From Betaproteobacteria bacterium TMED82 (GTDB lineage Bacteria > Pseudomonadota > Gammaproteobacteria > Burkholderiales > Burkholderiaceae_A), in NCBI GenBank assembly GCA_002170395.1, contig NHEJ01000006.1, positions 67,472 to 131,471 on the forward strand: a DNA stretch of 64,000 nucleotides. The letters are read 5' to 3'. The position numbers and the translations under genes are program-made. The notes under the pieces are model-generated. The model was not told where the DNA came from, ran no database searches, and saw only the letters and a program-made list of their open reading frames with translations. Position 1 is the first letter of the stretch. The number at the start of each line of letters is the position of its first letter. Below are positions 55,909 to 64,000 of this stretch, piece by piece.

Positions 55909-56771
55909 GCAATATACTAGTAAGATGTGAGAAGTCCACCCAAAGTATCCTCGGTGAAAGTCCAGTTTGGAACTACCAGAACAACACACTTTATTTTTTA
56001 GACATAAAAGGTGGAAAACTGTACGAATTAAATAAAGATACTTTAATTAGTAGAAATATTCCCAAGAATACTGGTTCCTTAGCATGCACGAAAAGAAATC
56101 AAATATTGCTTTCCACAAAAAATGGATTGAAATTTTTGAACCCTCAAACAGGTGGTCTTAGGAATTTTTTTAATAATGCTAAGCCACTGAACTTCTGTAG
56201 GTTCAATGATGGAAAGTGTTCAACACAAGGCTCTTTTTGGGTGTCCTCAATGGATAACTGCGAGCGGAAAAATATCGGAAAACTGTATCAGTTCAGTAAT
56301 AAATTTAGGCCGATGATTTATGATATGAAGTTAGGAATAGGTAACGGAATAGGGTGGAGTCCTGATAAGACTCGTATGTATATTACTGATAGTAAGAAGA
56401 AGAGAATTTATTTATTTAAATTCAATCGATCAAACCAAAACATCTATGAAAAGAGAATTCTGATAGATTTTCATAGTTACAAAGGCTTTCCGGACGGACT
56501 AGCTGTTGACTGTGAGGGATCTTTATGGGTGGCAATGTGGGATGGTGGTTGTATAAATAGATTCTCCAGTAAGGGTAAATTCATTTCCACTATTCCTTTA
56601 CCTGTGCCGAGACCAACATCATTAGCTTTTGGTGGTGAATATTTAAATACGCTTTTTATAACCTCTGCTAGATTTAAGTTACAAAAACAGGATTTAGATA
56701 AGTTTCCTCTATCGGGGAATCTTTTTTCTATTAAAGTGAACAACACAGGGCAAAAGGTTGAATTATACTGA
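55905..56771 (+). CDS. SMP-30/gluconolactonase/LRE-family protein
   Basis: A 288-residue beta-propeller protein. The family start LGESPVWNYQNNTLYFLDIKGGKLY, the metal site NDGKCSTQGSFWVSS, GNGIGWSPDKTRMYITDS and FPDGLAVDCEGSLWVAMWDG are visible. The family hydrolyses sugar lactones such as gluconolactone, releasing aldonic acids. ATG 55905 overlaps the upstream stop by 4 bp. With 6-phosphogluconate dehydrogenase and a gluconokinase next door, a gluconate-type role is plausible. Confidence 0.85.
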   Translation: MSNILVRCEKSTQSILGESPVWNYQNNTLYFLDIKGGKLYELNKDTLISRNIPKNTGSLACTKRNQILLSTKNGLKFLNPQTGGLRNFFNNAKPLNFCRFNDGKCSTQGSFWVSSMDNCERKNIGKLYQFSNKFRPMIYDMKLGIGNGIGWSPDKTRMYITDSKKKRIYLFKFNRSNQNIYEKRILIDFHSYKGFPDGLAVDCEGSLWVAMWDGGCINRFSSKGKFISTIPLPVPRPTSLAFGGEYLNTLFITSARFKLQKQDLDKFPLSGNLFSIKVNNTGQKVELY

Positions 56772-58137
56772 GAATAAAGACCAAATTATTGGTATTATTG
56801 GCCTCGGAAAAATAGGCTATAACGTTGCAAAACAATTTGAAAAGCAGGAGATAAAACTTGCTGTTTATGACTCAGACGAAAACAAATTAAAAAGAATAAA
56901 GAATTGTTCTTTCTTGATAAAGGCAAAAAGTATAAAAGGACTTGTAAAGTTAGTAACTCCTCCGAGATTATTACTAATTTTTCTGCCATCCGATGTCATT
57001 GATAAGATAATTCCAAATCTTCTTACCGTCCTTGAGCCATTCGATATCCTAGTTGATGCTGGTAATAGTCATTTTAAAGATACAGAATTAAGAGAGAAAA
57101 TTGCGAAATCTAACTCCGTTCGTTACCTTGGAGTTGGCATGTCCGGTGGGATTGAGGGTGCGAAGAATGGATTATGTATGATGGTTGGTGGTTCAAACAT
57201 TGCATATAAAATTTTTAAAAAAAGAGTCTCTCCTATTTTATGGCCATCAAATAAAGATCATGCTTGTCTTCGTTATGGTTCCGGTGGTGCCGGTCATTTA
57301 GCAAAGATAATTCATAACGGAGTAGAATATGCGAAAATTCAGCTTATTTCTGAAATATATAATTTTTGTTTTTTACATAAAATCTCTCATCACACTATTC
57401 AGTATTTCTTCGATTCGATAAATTTAAACTCGTATTTATTAAGCTGCGCTATTAAAACTCTATCAACCAAGGATGAAAGTAGTGGCGGACTAGTTCTTGA
57501 TAACATTTTAGGAAAATCTGAATCGAACGGTACAGGACTTTGGTCGTTTTTAGCTGCTTGTGAGTATAATGTTTATGTTCCCTCAATTTCCAGTGCGGTT
57601 GATGCTAGAAACTTAGATGTTTCAAAAAAAAGTTATTATAAATATAACCGGTTATCAAAGCGGGAAGAAAAATCTTTATTAGATCAGATGAAATTCGTTT
57701 ATTTATTTTCTGAAAAAATAATTTACAGTCAAGGAATAGATCTACTGATTAGCTCTGGTATTAGTCAAAAAATTATTCAGCCGCCGGAAAAAGTTCTTAT
57801 GAATTGGAAGGCGGGCTCCATAATCCGATCTGACACATTAAATCAGTTAATTGAGAAACTTCAGCGTCATAAGAAAGATAAAAAAAATACTGAGGAAAAA
57901 TCATTTCTCAACATAAGTAAGGTAGAGACGGATAATGTTTTGGAATTTATTAAATCGTCATTAAATAAATCGATTCCTATTCCACTGATTATTAGTAGCT
58001 ATAACTACTACCTGTGTAAAGAAAATGGTAATAGATGGGGGATGATGACACAAGCGATCAGAGACGTTTTTGGGGGGCATGGTTTTTACACAAAGAACGG
58101 AAGAAAACGTAAAAGCATTAAATGGAAGTCAAATTAG
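56758..58137 (+). CDS. gnd: 6-phosphogluconate dehydrogenase (decarboxylating)-like protein
   Basis: A 459-residue oxidoreductase that makes ribulose 5-phosphate from 6-phosphogluconate. Motifs: IIGLGKIGYNVA, VDAGNSHFKDTE, GMSGGIEGAKNGLCMMVGG, the catalytic GAGHLAKIIHNGVEYAKIQLISE and, at the end, AIRDVFGGHGFYTK. The usual AxGxxG is GLGKIG. The start is the TTG at 56758, overlapping the lactonase gene by 14 bp, with AGGG seven bases upstream; no ATG is nearby. It converges on the gluconokinase gene. Confidence 0.88.
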   Translation: MNYTENKDQIIGIIGLGKIGYNVAKQFEKQEIKLAVYDSDENKLKRIKNCSFLIKAKSIKGLVKLVTPPRLLLIFLPSDVIDKIIPNLLTVLEPFDILVDAGNSHFKDTELREKIAKSNSVRYLGVGMSGGIEGAKNGLCMMVGGSNIAYKIFKKRVSPILWPSNKDHACLRYGSGGAGHLAKIIHNGVEYAKIQLISEIYNFCFLHKISHHTIQYFFDSINLNSYLLSCAIKTLSTKDESSGGLVLDNILGKSESNGTGLWSFLAACEYNVYVPSISSAVDARNLDVSKKSYYKYNRLSKREEKSLLDQMKFVYLFSEKIIYSQGIDLLISSGISQKIIQPPEKVLMNWKAGSIIRSDTLNQLIEKLQRHKKDKKNTEEKSFLNISKVETDNVLEFIKSSLNKSIPIPLIISSYNYYLCKENGNRWGMMTQAIRDVFGGHGFYTKNGRKRKSIKWKSN

Positions 58138-58138
58138 A

Positions 58139-58624
58139 TTAGTCGCAAAGTTCCAAGACAATTTTCGTAACATCTTCAATTGTAAGATTTTCGGTCATTA
58201 TTTTTTTTGAAAAACTATCTTCCTCTAAATCTTTTAATTGGCTGTCTAAAAGGCTTTTGCTAAAAAAATGGTTTTTTCTAGTTTCAATCCTCTTCGTAAG
58301 AGTTTTTGAAAAAGCACATAATTCAAACGAATGATTTATTGCCAGTTCACGTATTAATAACAATCTATGCTTACAACGTATTGCAGAACAAGCAAGTATA
58401 AAATTACCATTTTTCGAGGAAACATCATCGATAATTTTTTTTATCCACTTATATCTATATTGGTCATCAACAGCGATTCCATCAGCCATCTTGCTTTTTG
58501 CCTGATCTGTATGAAAATTATCACCCTCGACGTAGAGAATCTTAAGAGCACAAGAGACTTCATAAGCGACCGAACTTTTACCAACGCCGCTGACTCCCCA
58601 CAATAAAATTCTAAGATTTTTCAA
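58139..58624 (-). CDS. gntK: Gluconokinase-like kinase
   Basis: A 161-residue P-loop kinase of the GntK family, making 6-phosphogluconate from gluconate. The P-loop is WGVSGVGKSSVA. The substrate motif is EGDNFHTDQAKSKMADGI, followed by ACSAIRCKHRLLL and HFFSKSLLDSQLKDLEED, each matching the family order. It is convergent with the 6-phosphogluconate dehydrogenase, 1 bp away, and overlaps the radical SAM gene by 4 bp. The product of this enzyme is the substrate of its neighbour. Confidence 0.87.
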   Translation of the reverse strand: MKNLRILLWGVSGVGKSSVAYEVSCALKILYVEGDNFHTDQAKSKMADGIAVDDQYRYKWIKKIIDDVSSKNGNFILACSAIRCKHRLLLIRELAINHSFELCAFSKTLTKRIETRKNHFFSKSLLDSQLKDLEEDSFSKKIMTENLTIEDVTKIVLELCD

Positions 58625-59796
58625 AGAATAGCATTTAGCTTTATAACTTTGTCGTATTTCAGTGGTTTCTTGGTCTGCACTGCTGCGTCAACAGTACTAA
58701 CGGTGTAATCTCTGCCATTACAATACTTACAAGCTTGATAAAAAACTTTAGACATAAGCTTTTTGAAACCCTCTCGCGTCTCTCCTTCCGAACGGTCTTC
58801 TAGTTCAAAAGAGTCACCGGCAGCATGGGGTATTGCCTGCAGATTTTCGGCGTGCGCCGAAAAAGGACAGCCATATAATCTACCATGCAGTAAAGTGAAG
58901 GCGTCATTAACACAACAATTTGCAAATACTGATAAATTTTGTTCAGGCGTTCTTTCTTTCGGCTCTATCGTAGCGCAGTTTTGCCATGTTGTTACCCGAT
59001 CAACTACATATCTAATTTTAAACTTAGATAACGCTTGAACAAGGTTTTTTACCCTTTTTGAGAGAGAAATTCCATAGTCAGATATTTGGAATCTAATTCT
59101 TGGATCACTCATCATTCGCATTTTTTCGTCAGAAGGAATAATTGTTCCATTAGTGAAAACAACAAGTTCATTAAAATTTTTAAAATTAGATGTGTTTTCT
59201 ATAAATTCATAAATTGACTTGACCAATAATGGCTCCCCACCAATAAATCTTAATTCATTCACTTGATCTACTGAATTTAATATTAAAAAAAGGTCTTTGC
59301 TTAATTCTTCAACTTCCGCATTTTTTGGCTTTTCATAGTACTGCATCAAATTAGAACAGTCCTTACACTTCAAGGAACACTTTTCAGTAACAACAACGTC
59401 TATGCTATTCACAACTAATTTTTTATTTCCACTCTTAATATTAGAAGCTCGAGATAAATGAGTTTTAATTTCAGATTCAATTCTTTCCTTGCTCCAATCC
59501 ACCTCTAAAGTTTCAAAATCAATATTACTTAAAAATTCGTCACAGTCCTGAAAATTCGTGAGGCCATATTTGACCAATAAGCTATGTAAATAAGAATAAT
59601 TGTTCCTATTAGAGGCGATAATTATCTTACTATCTTTTTCCACCTCCTTAATATCAATCACAGGCAAACCACCAATCTTTTTACCAACGTTCTTCTCATT
59701 CAAATCTATGAAAGCGTCAACATTAATTCCCGCATTCTTGACACAGTGCAACACTACCTGTCCGAAATTTCCCGTTCCAAATAAAAAATTTCTCAT
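58621..59796 (-). CDS. Radical SAM protein with N-terminal nucleotide-binding-like domain
   Basis: A 391-residue protein. The first ~110 residues look like the PglD/Rossmann-like domain (FLFGTGNFGQVVLHCVK ... AFIDLNEKNVGKKIGG). A radical SAM core follows with CSLKCKDCSN (CxxxCxxC) and GGEPLL, then more cysteines (CCVNDAF, CPFSAHA, CKYCNG) that may hold further iron-sulfur clusters. ATG 59796, with GAGG upstream, is used; a TTG at 59820 would add eight residues. The substrate is unknown. The following gene, gntK, overlaps it by 4 bp. Confidence 0.8.
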   Translation of the reverse strand: MRNFLFGTGNFGQVVLHCVKNAGINVDAFIDLNEKNVGKKIGGLPVIDIKEVEKDSKIIIASNRNNYSYLHSLLVKYGLTNFQDCDEFLSNIDFETLEVDWSKERIESEIKTHLSRASNIKSGNKKLVVNSIDVVVTEKCSLKCKDCSNLMQYYEKPKNAEVEELSKDLFLILNSVDQVNELRFIGGEPLLVKSIYEFIENTSNFKNFNELVVFTNGTIIPSDEKMRMMSDPRIRFQISDYGISLSKRVKNLVQALSKFKIRYVVDRVTTWQNCATIEPKERTPEQNLSVFANCCVNDAFTLLHGRLYGCPFSAHAENLQAIPHAAGDSFELEDRSEGETREGFKKLMSKVFYQACKYCNGRDYTVSTVDAAVQTKKPLKYDKVIKLNAIL

Positions 59797-59836
59797 AAAA
59801 TCCTCTAAAAACCGACGCAATCAGTACAATATTCGT

Positions 59837-61132
59837 TTATTGTTTTTTTACAACACAAAAATTAAACTCTAGCATACGCCAAGGTAAATCAACAACAATC
59901 ATTCTAAAGAAAAATGAATTTGACCGCTTTCTTAATCTAAAAGCAATATTTCTGCCAACTTTTTGATCTAAATGCCCAATTATAAGGATATTTTTGTTCT
60001 CGACAGGGTTTTGTTTAAGATATTGAAAGCTATTTTTTTCGATTCTTATTCCCTTATACGATCCTTCCTTACAACTTCGTGCATCATCAAATATACAAAC
60101 AACCTTTATATTGTTTTTTAAGAGAGTTTCTATAATTGAAATTGAAACAACCGATAGGCAATAGAAATAGACACATAGTTTTGATTTTAAGAGATATTCT
60201 ACTAATTGATTAGACAGTGCTTCAATGTCAGCTAAGATCTTAGGTGGATTAGTTTGGCTTTTCTGATCTTCCTCAAGACCTCCCTTATACAATTCCGTAA
60301 GCCACTCTACTAAAGAGTCATCTGAATTTACCTCCTGCATATACGGATATAAATACCATATTAAGTATTTTCTCATCTCATCAATTTTATTTTTTACAAT
60401 ATTTGATCGCTCATTCTGAGGAGTCTTTAAAGAAGCAACATGTTTTAAAGCTAAAATATATTCCCTAAAGGAGGCTGAACTAATTTTCGTTGCCAATCCC
60501 TCACCGTGAGTTTTATGCTCATAACAAATTGCATTTGTATTTTCAAACCTCTTTAGAGAACAAAAAATTTCCGTTATAAAAGCTTGATCTTCTGCTAGTC
60601 GAATAGGTAAAAATCTAATGCCGCTATGTTTAATAAAATCACTCCTAAATATATAGCCCCAACATTCATTGATTTGACTTTTGAAATAATCAAAATTTTT
60701 GGGTTTTAATTCGTTCATAATGAGACTTGTCTCAGCTTCTGATTTTCTTGTGTTAATCACCGTTCTTAGCGCAATAACGTCAACCGACCTCTCCAGCATC
60801 ATGAAAAACTTTTCTTCTTCTTGCTTCAATGCCTCACTACAAAAAAAAATCTTATCGTCTGAATCTAAAAATGTTAAGAAGGGATAAGTTACAAGACTCA
60901 AACCTACATTGCGAGCAACCCCAGGTCCTGAATTGATATCTAAGCGAATCGACTTTACCTTAACGTTTTTAGATGGCTTAATTCTTTCTATTAAAGATTT
61001 GGAATTGTCTGTAGAGCCATCATCAACTAAGATTAGCTCGCATGGTAGTTTCTCTGATAGTCTATCGACTTGCGTCCAGATATCTTTTATGTAATTACCT
61101 GAATTGAAAACCGGAGTGATTATCGAAAGCAT
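59837..61132 (-). CDS. GT2 family glycosyltransferase with extra C-terminal domain
   Basis: A 431-residue glycosyltransferase. The N terminus LSIITPVFNSGNYIKDI, the aspartates in LILVDDGSTDNS, and the DxD in FLTFLDSDDKI define a GT-A GT2 enzyme. The last ~110 residues resemble a small nucleotide-binding domain (IETLLKNNIKVVCIFDDARSCKEG then ILIIGHLD), similar to the start of the radical SAM protein. The acceptor is unknown. It sits between radical SAM and WbuC cupin genes. Confidence 0.85.
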   Translation of the reverse strand: MLSIITPVFNSGNYIKDIWTQVDRLSEKLPCELILVDDGSTDNSKSLIERIKPSKNVKVKSIRLDINSGPGVARNVGLSLVTYPFLTFLDSDDKIFFCSEALKQEEEKFFMMLERSVDVIALRTVINTRKSEAETSLIMNELKPKNFDYFKSQINECWGYIFRSDFIKHSGIRFLPIRLAEDQAFITEIFCSLKRFENTNAICYEHKTHGEGLATKISSASFREYILALKHVASLKTPQNERSNIVKNKIDEMRKYLIWYLYPYMQEVNSDDSLVEWLTELYKGGLEEDQKSQTNPPKILADIEALSNQLVEYLLKSKLCVYFYCLSVVSISIIETLLKNNIKVVCIFDDARSCKEGSYKGIRIEKNSFQYLKQNPVENKNILIIGHLDQKVGRNIAFRLRKRSNSFFFRMIVVDLPWRMLEFNFCVVKKQ

Positions 61133-61149
61133 TTTTCCATTCTAAATTT

Positions 61150-61671
61150 TTAGACTTTCCTCAATCCGTTCATATAGTACTCCGCTTCATTTGACCCCTC
61201 GACTGGCGAGAAGTCCGCAAAAATTGTTTTGGAAGAATCCAAAGGGCCATTTGTTGTCTCGTGAAAAAGTAAATAGTTTGAATTTACTTTCAATGTGTGA
61301 AATTTCTCATCATTCACCCTCAAATATACATTTTCATCATGATCCAACTTGAATATATTCTCGACTTCACCGGAGTCTGAAAATAAAAGTAGCTCTGCGG
61401 ATCCTTCAAGTATGTGGTACGACTCAACTTTTCCTACATGTTTATGCGGACGAATATAGCAATCACTTAAAAGAAGTATTATCATCTCATGCACAATATC
61501 ATCTTTTGACTTATGAAAACATATTCGCGCTCTTCGCTTTTTTGATAAACGAGCTTCATTTAAGAGAAAAGGTATCAGTTTTCTCGAAAAAGTAGATATA
61601 GGTTTAGTGGAGTAAAAGACTCCCTCTCCCATTTTTTTAAAGGATTTTTGTATAACTTTAGGCATCTTCAA
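61150..61671 (-). CDS. WbuC-family cupin metalloprotein
   Basis: A 173-residue cupin. The metal-binding pattern is YIRPHKHVGKVESYHILEGSAELLLF followed by LKVNSNYLLFHETTNGP, as in WbuC proteins of O-antigen clusters. The RARICFHKSKDDIVHEMIILLL lead-in is also typical. WbuC-like proteins occur in sugar-modification loci; no reaction is established. It overlaps the upstream methyltransferase gene by 14 bp. Confidence 0.82.
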   Translation of the reverse strand: MKMPKVIQKSFKKMGEGVFYSTKPISTFSRKLIPFLLNEARLSKKRRARICFHKSKDDIVHEMIILLLSDCYIRPHKHVGKVESYHILEGSAELLLFSDSGEVENIFKLDHDENVYLRVNDEKFHTLKVNSNYLLFHETTNGPLDSSKTIFADFSPVEGSNEAEYYMNGLRKV

Positions 61672-62851
61672 AAGCAGACAAAAAAATACCTCCCCTATTA
61701 AAATATTCTGAAAAATTTTTTTTCACTGCTTTTTCACTCTCAGGACTTAGTGTAGTGATACAGAGGCTTATTCCTTTCTCTAAACATTGTTTAGGGGAGA
61801 TAATAGGAATAGTAGTCCCCGGCAGAAAACAGCCAACCTTAAATTCATTTCCATCAATTGCGCAAAAAAAGAACTTTTCCAAATTAAAAAAATTTATAAA
61901 TTTAGCACTCAAGTGCCCACCACCAAAAATACCAATTCTCTGGTGGTTTTTCTTTAAACTGACAAGTTTTTGATTCCAAGCATTTTTCTTATCATCAAAG
62001 CCTAACTTAAAAGAATTAAGAACCTTTTCGTCGAATTGAGTCTCATACAGCCAATTTATAGTGTTTTTTGATTTATTATTTAGCGCCCCCTTTCTTATAA
62101 CAACTACCAAAGAATCCTCGTACCTATATTTGTATCTATAAGTACGGTAAACTTTTCCCCCAAGGCAATTGGATAGATGCCTACCTGATTTTTCTGACAG
62201 GTATGAGAAGTGCTCTTCCCAAACGAACGGATACATCTTTTTTTCGAAAATCTTAGTACTATCCGGAAATTCCAATACTAAAAATCCATAGGGTTTTATC
62301 AATTTAGATACTGACGTTAAAAAAGTTGAAGCGGAGGGAGCATGCTCAACAATATGCCTAGCAAATATTACATCCGACAAACCCACAACTTCTGCGATTT
62401 TTTTTACGACCATTGTTGATGAGTATTTTTCCTGAAAAGTTTCCATTCCAAAAAAGCTTTCTCCAAAAATTTCTTCATAGTCTATGACTGCTGACCCTAA
62501 AACTCCAGATTTTTTAAGACGACTCATGGTACTTTCATCCTTATATGTAAGACCGCTTACAATTGAGGATTTTTCTATCACACCAAGTCTCAATAAACTA
62601 GCAACTAAATCATCCAAGTGACCTTCGGGCTCATTATATTTTAACCAAGAATCGACTGGTCTGAAACTATCTATAGGCAATCTATCAATAAGCTGAATAG
62701 TTCCACAATTTTTACAAACGCCAAGGGAAAGATTGAACTTGTTCTCACTAATTCGGCTGCGCTCGGATAGATAAAGATTGGAAGCCCCCTGCTTACCGAG
62801 AGACAAATAAGTTTCAAATTCACTATGCCCGCAAATAGTACAAGTAGTCAT
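61658..62851 (-). CDS. C-methyltransferase-like protein (second copy)
   Basis: A 397-residue protein with the same three-part layout as the one at 54652: N-terminal zinc cysteines (CTICG, CKNCG), a SAM core (IEKSSIVSGLTYKD region, then HIVEHAPSASTFL, and FLVLEFPDSTKIF with YPFVWEEHFSYL), and a C-terminal Rossmann-like domain (IGIFGGGHLSAKFINFF ... AIDGN). The SAM motif is degenerate compared with the first copy. It could be a sugar methyltransferase or a relative with a different role. ATG 62851 is clear. Confidence 0.78.
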   Translation of the reverse strand: MTTCTICGHSEFETYLSLGKQGASNLYLSERSRISENKFNLSLGVCKNCGTIQLIDRLPIDSFRPVDSWLKYNEPEGHLDDLVASLLRLGVIEKSSIVSGLTYKDESTMSRLKKSGVLGSAVIDYEEIFGESFFGMETFQEKYSSTMVVKKIAEVVGLSDVIFARHIVEHAPSASTFLTSVSKLIKPYGFLVLEFPDSTKIFEKKMYPFVWEEHFSYLSEKSGRHLSNCLGGKVYRTYRYKYRYEDSLVVVIRKGALNNKSKNTINWLYETQFDEKVLNSFKLGFDDKKNAWNQKLVSLKKNHQRIGIFGGGHLSAKFINFFNLEKFFFCAIDGNEFKVGCFLPGTTIPIISPKQCLEKGISLCITTLSPESEKAVKKNFSEYFNRGGIFLSAFEDA

Positions 62852-62860
62852 AATTTTTTC

Positions 62861-63280
62861 TTAAACTTGATGCTGCTTCTTGTGCCTAAAGTCAAAATCA
62901 CGGTTTCTCAATGCCTGAAATTGAGATGACAGAAAAAGCCAATTTTTAAGTAGACTTTCCTCAGACGTAAACAACATTTTTTCGACCGCAAAAGCTATAA
63001 CTAGATTACTTCGTAATACTGCTCTTAACTTAAACAAGATATCGTCATCATGCATTAATTGATAGAGTGAAAAGAAACAAAACCAGCCATATTTTTTGTC
63101 TAGATTTCTCATCTTTAAATTTAACCATGGGTTTAAGTGCTGTAATTCAGGATCCTCAGCACCATAAAAGCCGATGTCAAAACCATTATCTTTACAAACT
63201 CTGCCCATGATTTCATGTTGCACGCTTGCAGAAACCGGGTATTTTGCATCAGCTATTGAAAAAATCAATTTCTTCTTCAT
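62861..63280 (-). CDS. Sporadic carbohydrate cluster protein
   Basis: A 139-residue protein without signal or membrane segments. Its start KLIFSIADAKYPVSASVQHE, the middle FYGAEDPELQHLN and SLYQLMHDDDILFKLRAVL resemble the family called sporadic carbohydrate cluster protein (LIC12192 type), found next to a 2-oxoglutarate oxygenase in scattered sugar loci. Its function is not known. It lies 10 bp after the oxygenase gene, matching that pairing. Confidence 0.65.
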   Translation of the reverse strand: MKKKLIFSIADAKYPVSASVQHEIMGRVCKDNGFDIGFYGAEDPELQHLNPWLNLKMRNLDKKYGWFCFFSLYQLMHDDDILFKLRAVLRSNLVIAFAVEKMLFTSEESLLKNWLFLSSQFQALRNRDFDFRHKKQHQV

Positions 63281-63290
63281 TTAGAGAAAT

Positions 63291-64000
63291 TCATAGTTTC
63301 TCAAATTCAATCGCATTATTAGTTAAAACTCCAGTTTTATAAATTTGCCAAAAATCAAAAGGATTTTTTTGACCGGCAGGTGAAAATAGTCCTTTTACTC
63401 GTAAATTAATACTTATTCTCGTGGTCTCAGACGAATTGACCTCCGATCCGTGAAACAAGGTAGTAATGAAAATGAGTCCTTGTCCGTATTTAACGGGACA
63501 TGGCTTAGCAATTTGCTTCGCCTTTTTTGTGAATTTTTCCCAGTCTATTTTTTCGGAATAGCGAATCTCTCTAGCCAACTCTATCGAATTTGGTTGATCA
63601 ACCAAATACATTGTCTTATTCACAGAGCAATCACATAAAGGTAACCACAGAACTATTTCGTAAGCACTATTGGACGGGAAATCCCTGTGTAGCTCTGAGG
63701 GGTCAGGATCGCCTGGTTCTTGAATAACAAGATTAATTCCTTTCTGAACAATAATATCTGGCCCGAAAATATCTTTAAAATCCCCGTAAAAAAGATCGCA
63801 AATTGAGAAATTAAGATCGGGTATACGGTTTAATTTCTTTATTGCCTTCATTCTCAACTCGTTTATATTTTTTGATTTATCTCTGAATAAATGGTAAGAA
63901 TTAAAAAAGTAATCGATTGATTTATAACCAACTGTACCAGGTTTACCTTGTAAAACATTTGAGAAAATCTCCGCTACCTTATCAAGTCCTGATCTGTCTT
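63291..64000 (-). CDS. Sporadic carbohydrate cluster 2OG-Fe(II) oxygenase (5' end outside window)
   Basis: The minus-strand frame stays open to base 64000, so the gene continues beyond the window and the TTG at 63857 is internal; about 236 residues are visible. The iron ligands are in PSELHRDFPSNSAYEIV (HxD) and TLFHGSEVNSSETTRIS (distal histidine and the 2-oxoglutarate arginine). The family oxidises or hydroxylates a sugar-related substrate in polysaccharide clusters; the exact one is unknown. It precedes the sporadic carbohydrate cluster protein. Confidence 0.78.
   Translation of the reverse strand, partial: DRSGLDKVAEIFSNVLQGKPGTVGYKSIDYFFNSYHLFRDKSKNINELRMKAIKKLNRIPDLNFSICDLFYGDFKDIFGPDIIVQKGINLVIQEPGDPDPSELHRDFPSNSAYEIVLWLPLCDCSVNKTMYLVDQPNSIELAREIRYSEKIDWEKFTKKAKQIAKPCPVKYGQGLIFITTLFHGSEVNSSETTRISINLRVKGLFSPAGQKNPFDFWQIYKTGVLTNNAIEFEKL

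Overview
The window is an AT-rich, gene-dense bacterial chromosome segment with about 64 protein genes and one structural RNA. Three things point to a betaproteobacterium of the Burkholderiales type. The order gyrA-serC-pheA-hisC-tyrA-aroA/cmk-rpsA-ihfB-lapA-lapB is characteristic, as is leuS-lptE-holA-proA. The ompA-ubiG-gph block beside gyrA also fits. The tmRNA encodes the tag ANDERFALAA, a betaproteobacterial form. I see no rRNA, tRNA, insertion sequence, integrase or CRISPR array.

Region 1 (1-24.9 kb) is conserved core genome. The plus strand carries leuS (5' end outside the window), lptE, holA, proA, hemJ, an RlmL-type methyltransferase and yggS, all tightly packed. rpsT lies opposite, followed by murJ and proC. 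A long minus-strand run goes from gyrA through the serine/aromatic/histidine amino acid genes, a fused aroA-cmk, rpsA, ihfB, lapA and a shortened lapB to ubiA. ompA, ubiG, gph and ssrA (tmRNA) run rightward from gyrA.

Region 2 (25-34.4 kb) is mixed accessory metabolism: a sarcosine-oxidase-like flavoenzyme, an aldo/keto reductase, a small exported protein, a POT-type peptide transporter, a nitroreductase, a Sel1-repeat protein, two putative glycosyltransferases and a mannose-1-phosphate guanylyltransferase/isomerase.

Region 3 (34.4-42.4 kb) holds the most unusual pair. One gene encodes a serralysin-type (M10) zinc metalloprotease whose two ends look like flagellin D0/D1 segments. The other encodes a giant flagellin (about 1136 residues) with a repeated motif in its variable region. 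DJ-1-like, HAD and MORN-repeat genes lie between them, and no other flagellar gene is present.

Region 4 (42.4-64 kb) is a surface-sugar cluster. It has a reversed-order HldE-like cytidylyltransferase/kinase, a sugar nucleotidyltransferase, two NAD-dependent epimerase/dehydratases, a GmhA-like isomerase, a split transketolase and a zinc-type dehydrogenase. It also has two C-methyltransferase-like proteins, an SDR, PhyH-like oxygenases, a lactonase-like protein, 6-phosphogluconate dehydrogenase, a gluconokinase, a radical SAM protein, a GT2 glycosyltransferase and a WbuC cupin. At the right edge is a 'sporadic carbohydrate cluster' pair. Together they suggest synthesis of a nucleotide-activated higher-carbon or branched sugar for a surface polysaccharide or for glycosylating the neighbouring flagellin. 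That link is inference from position.
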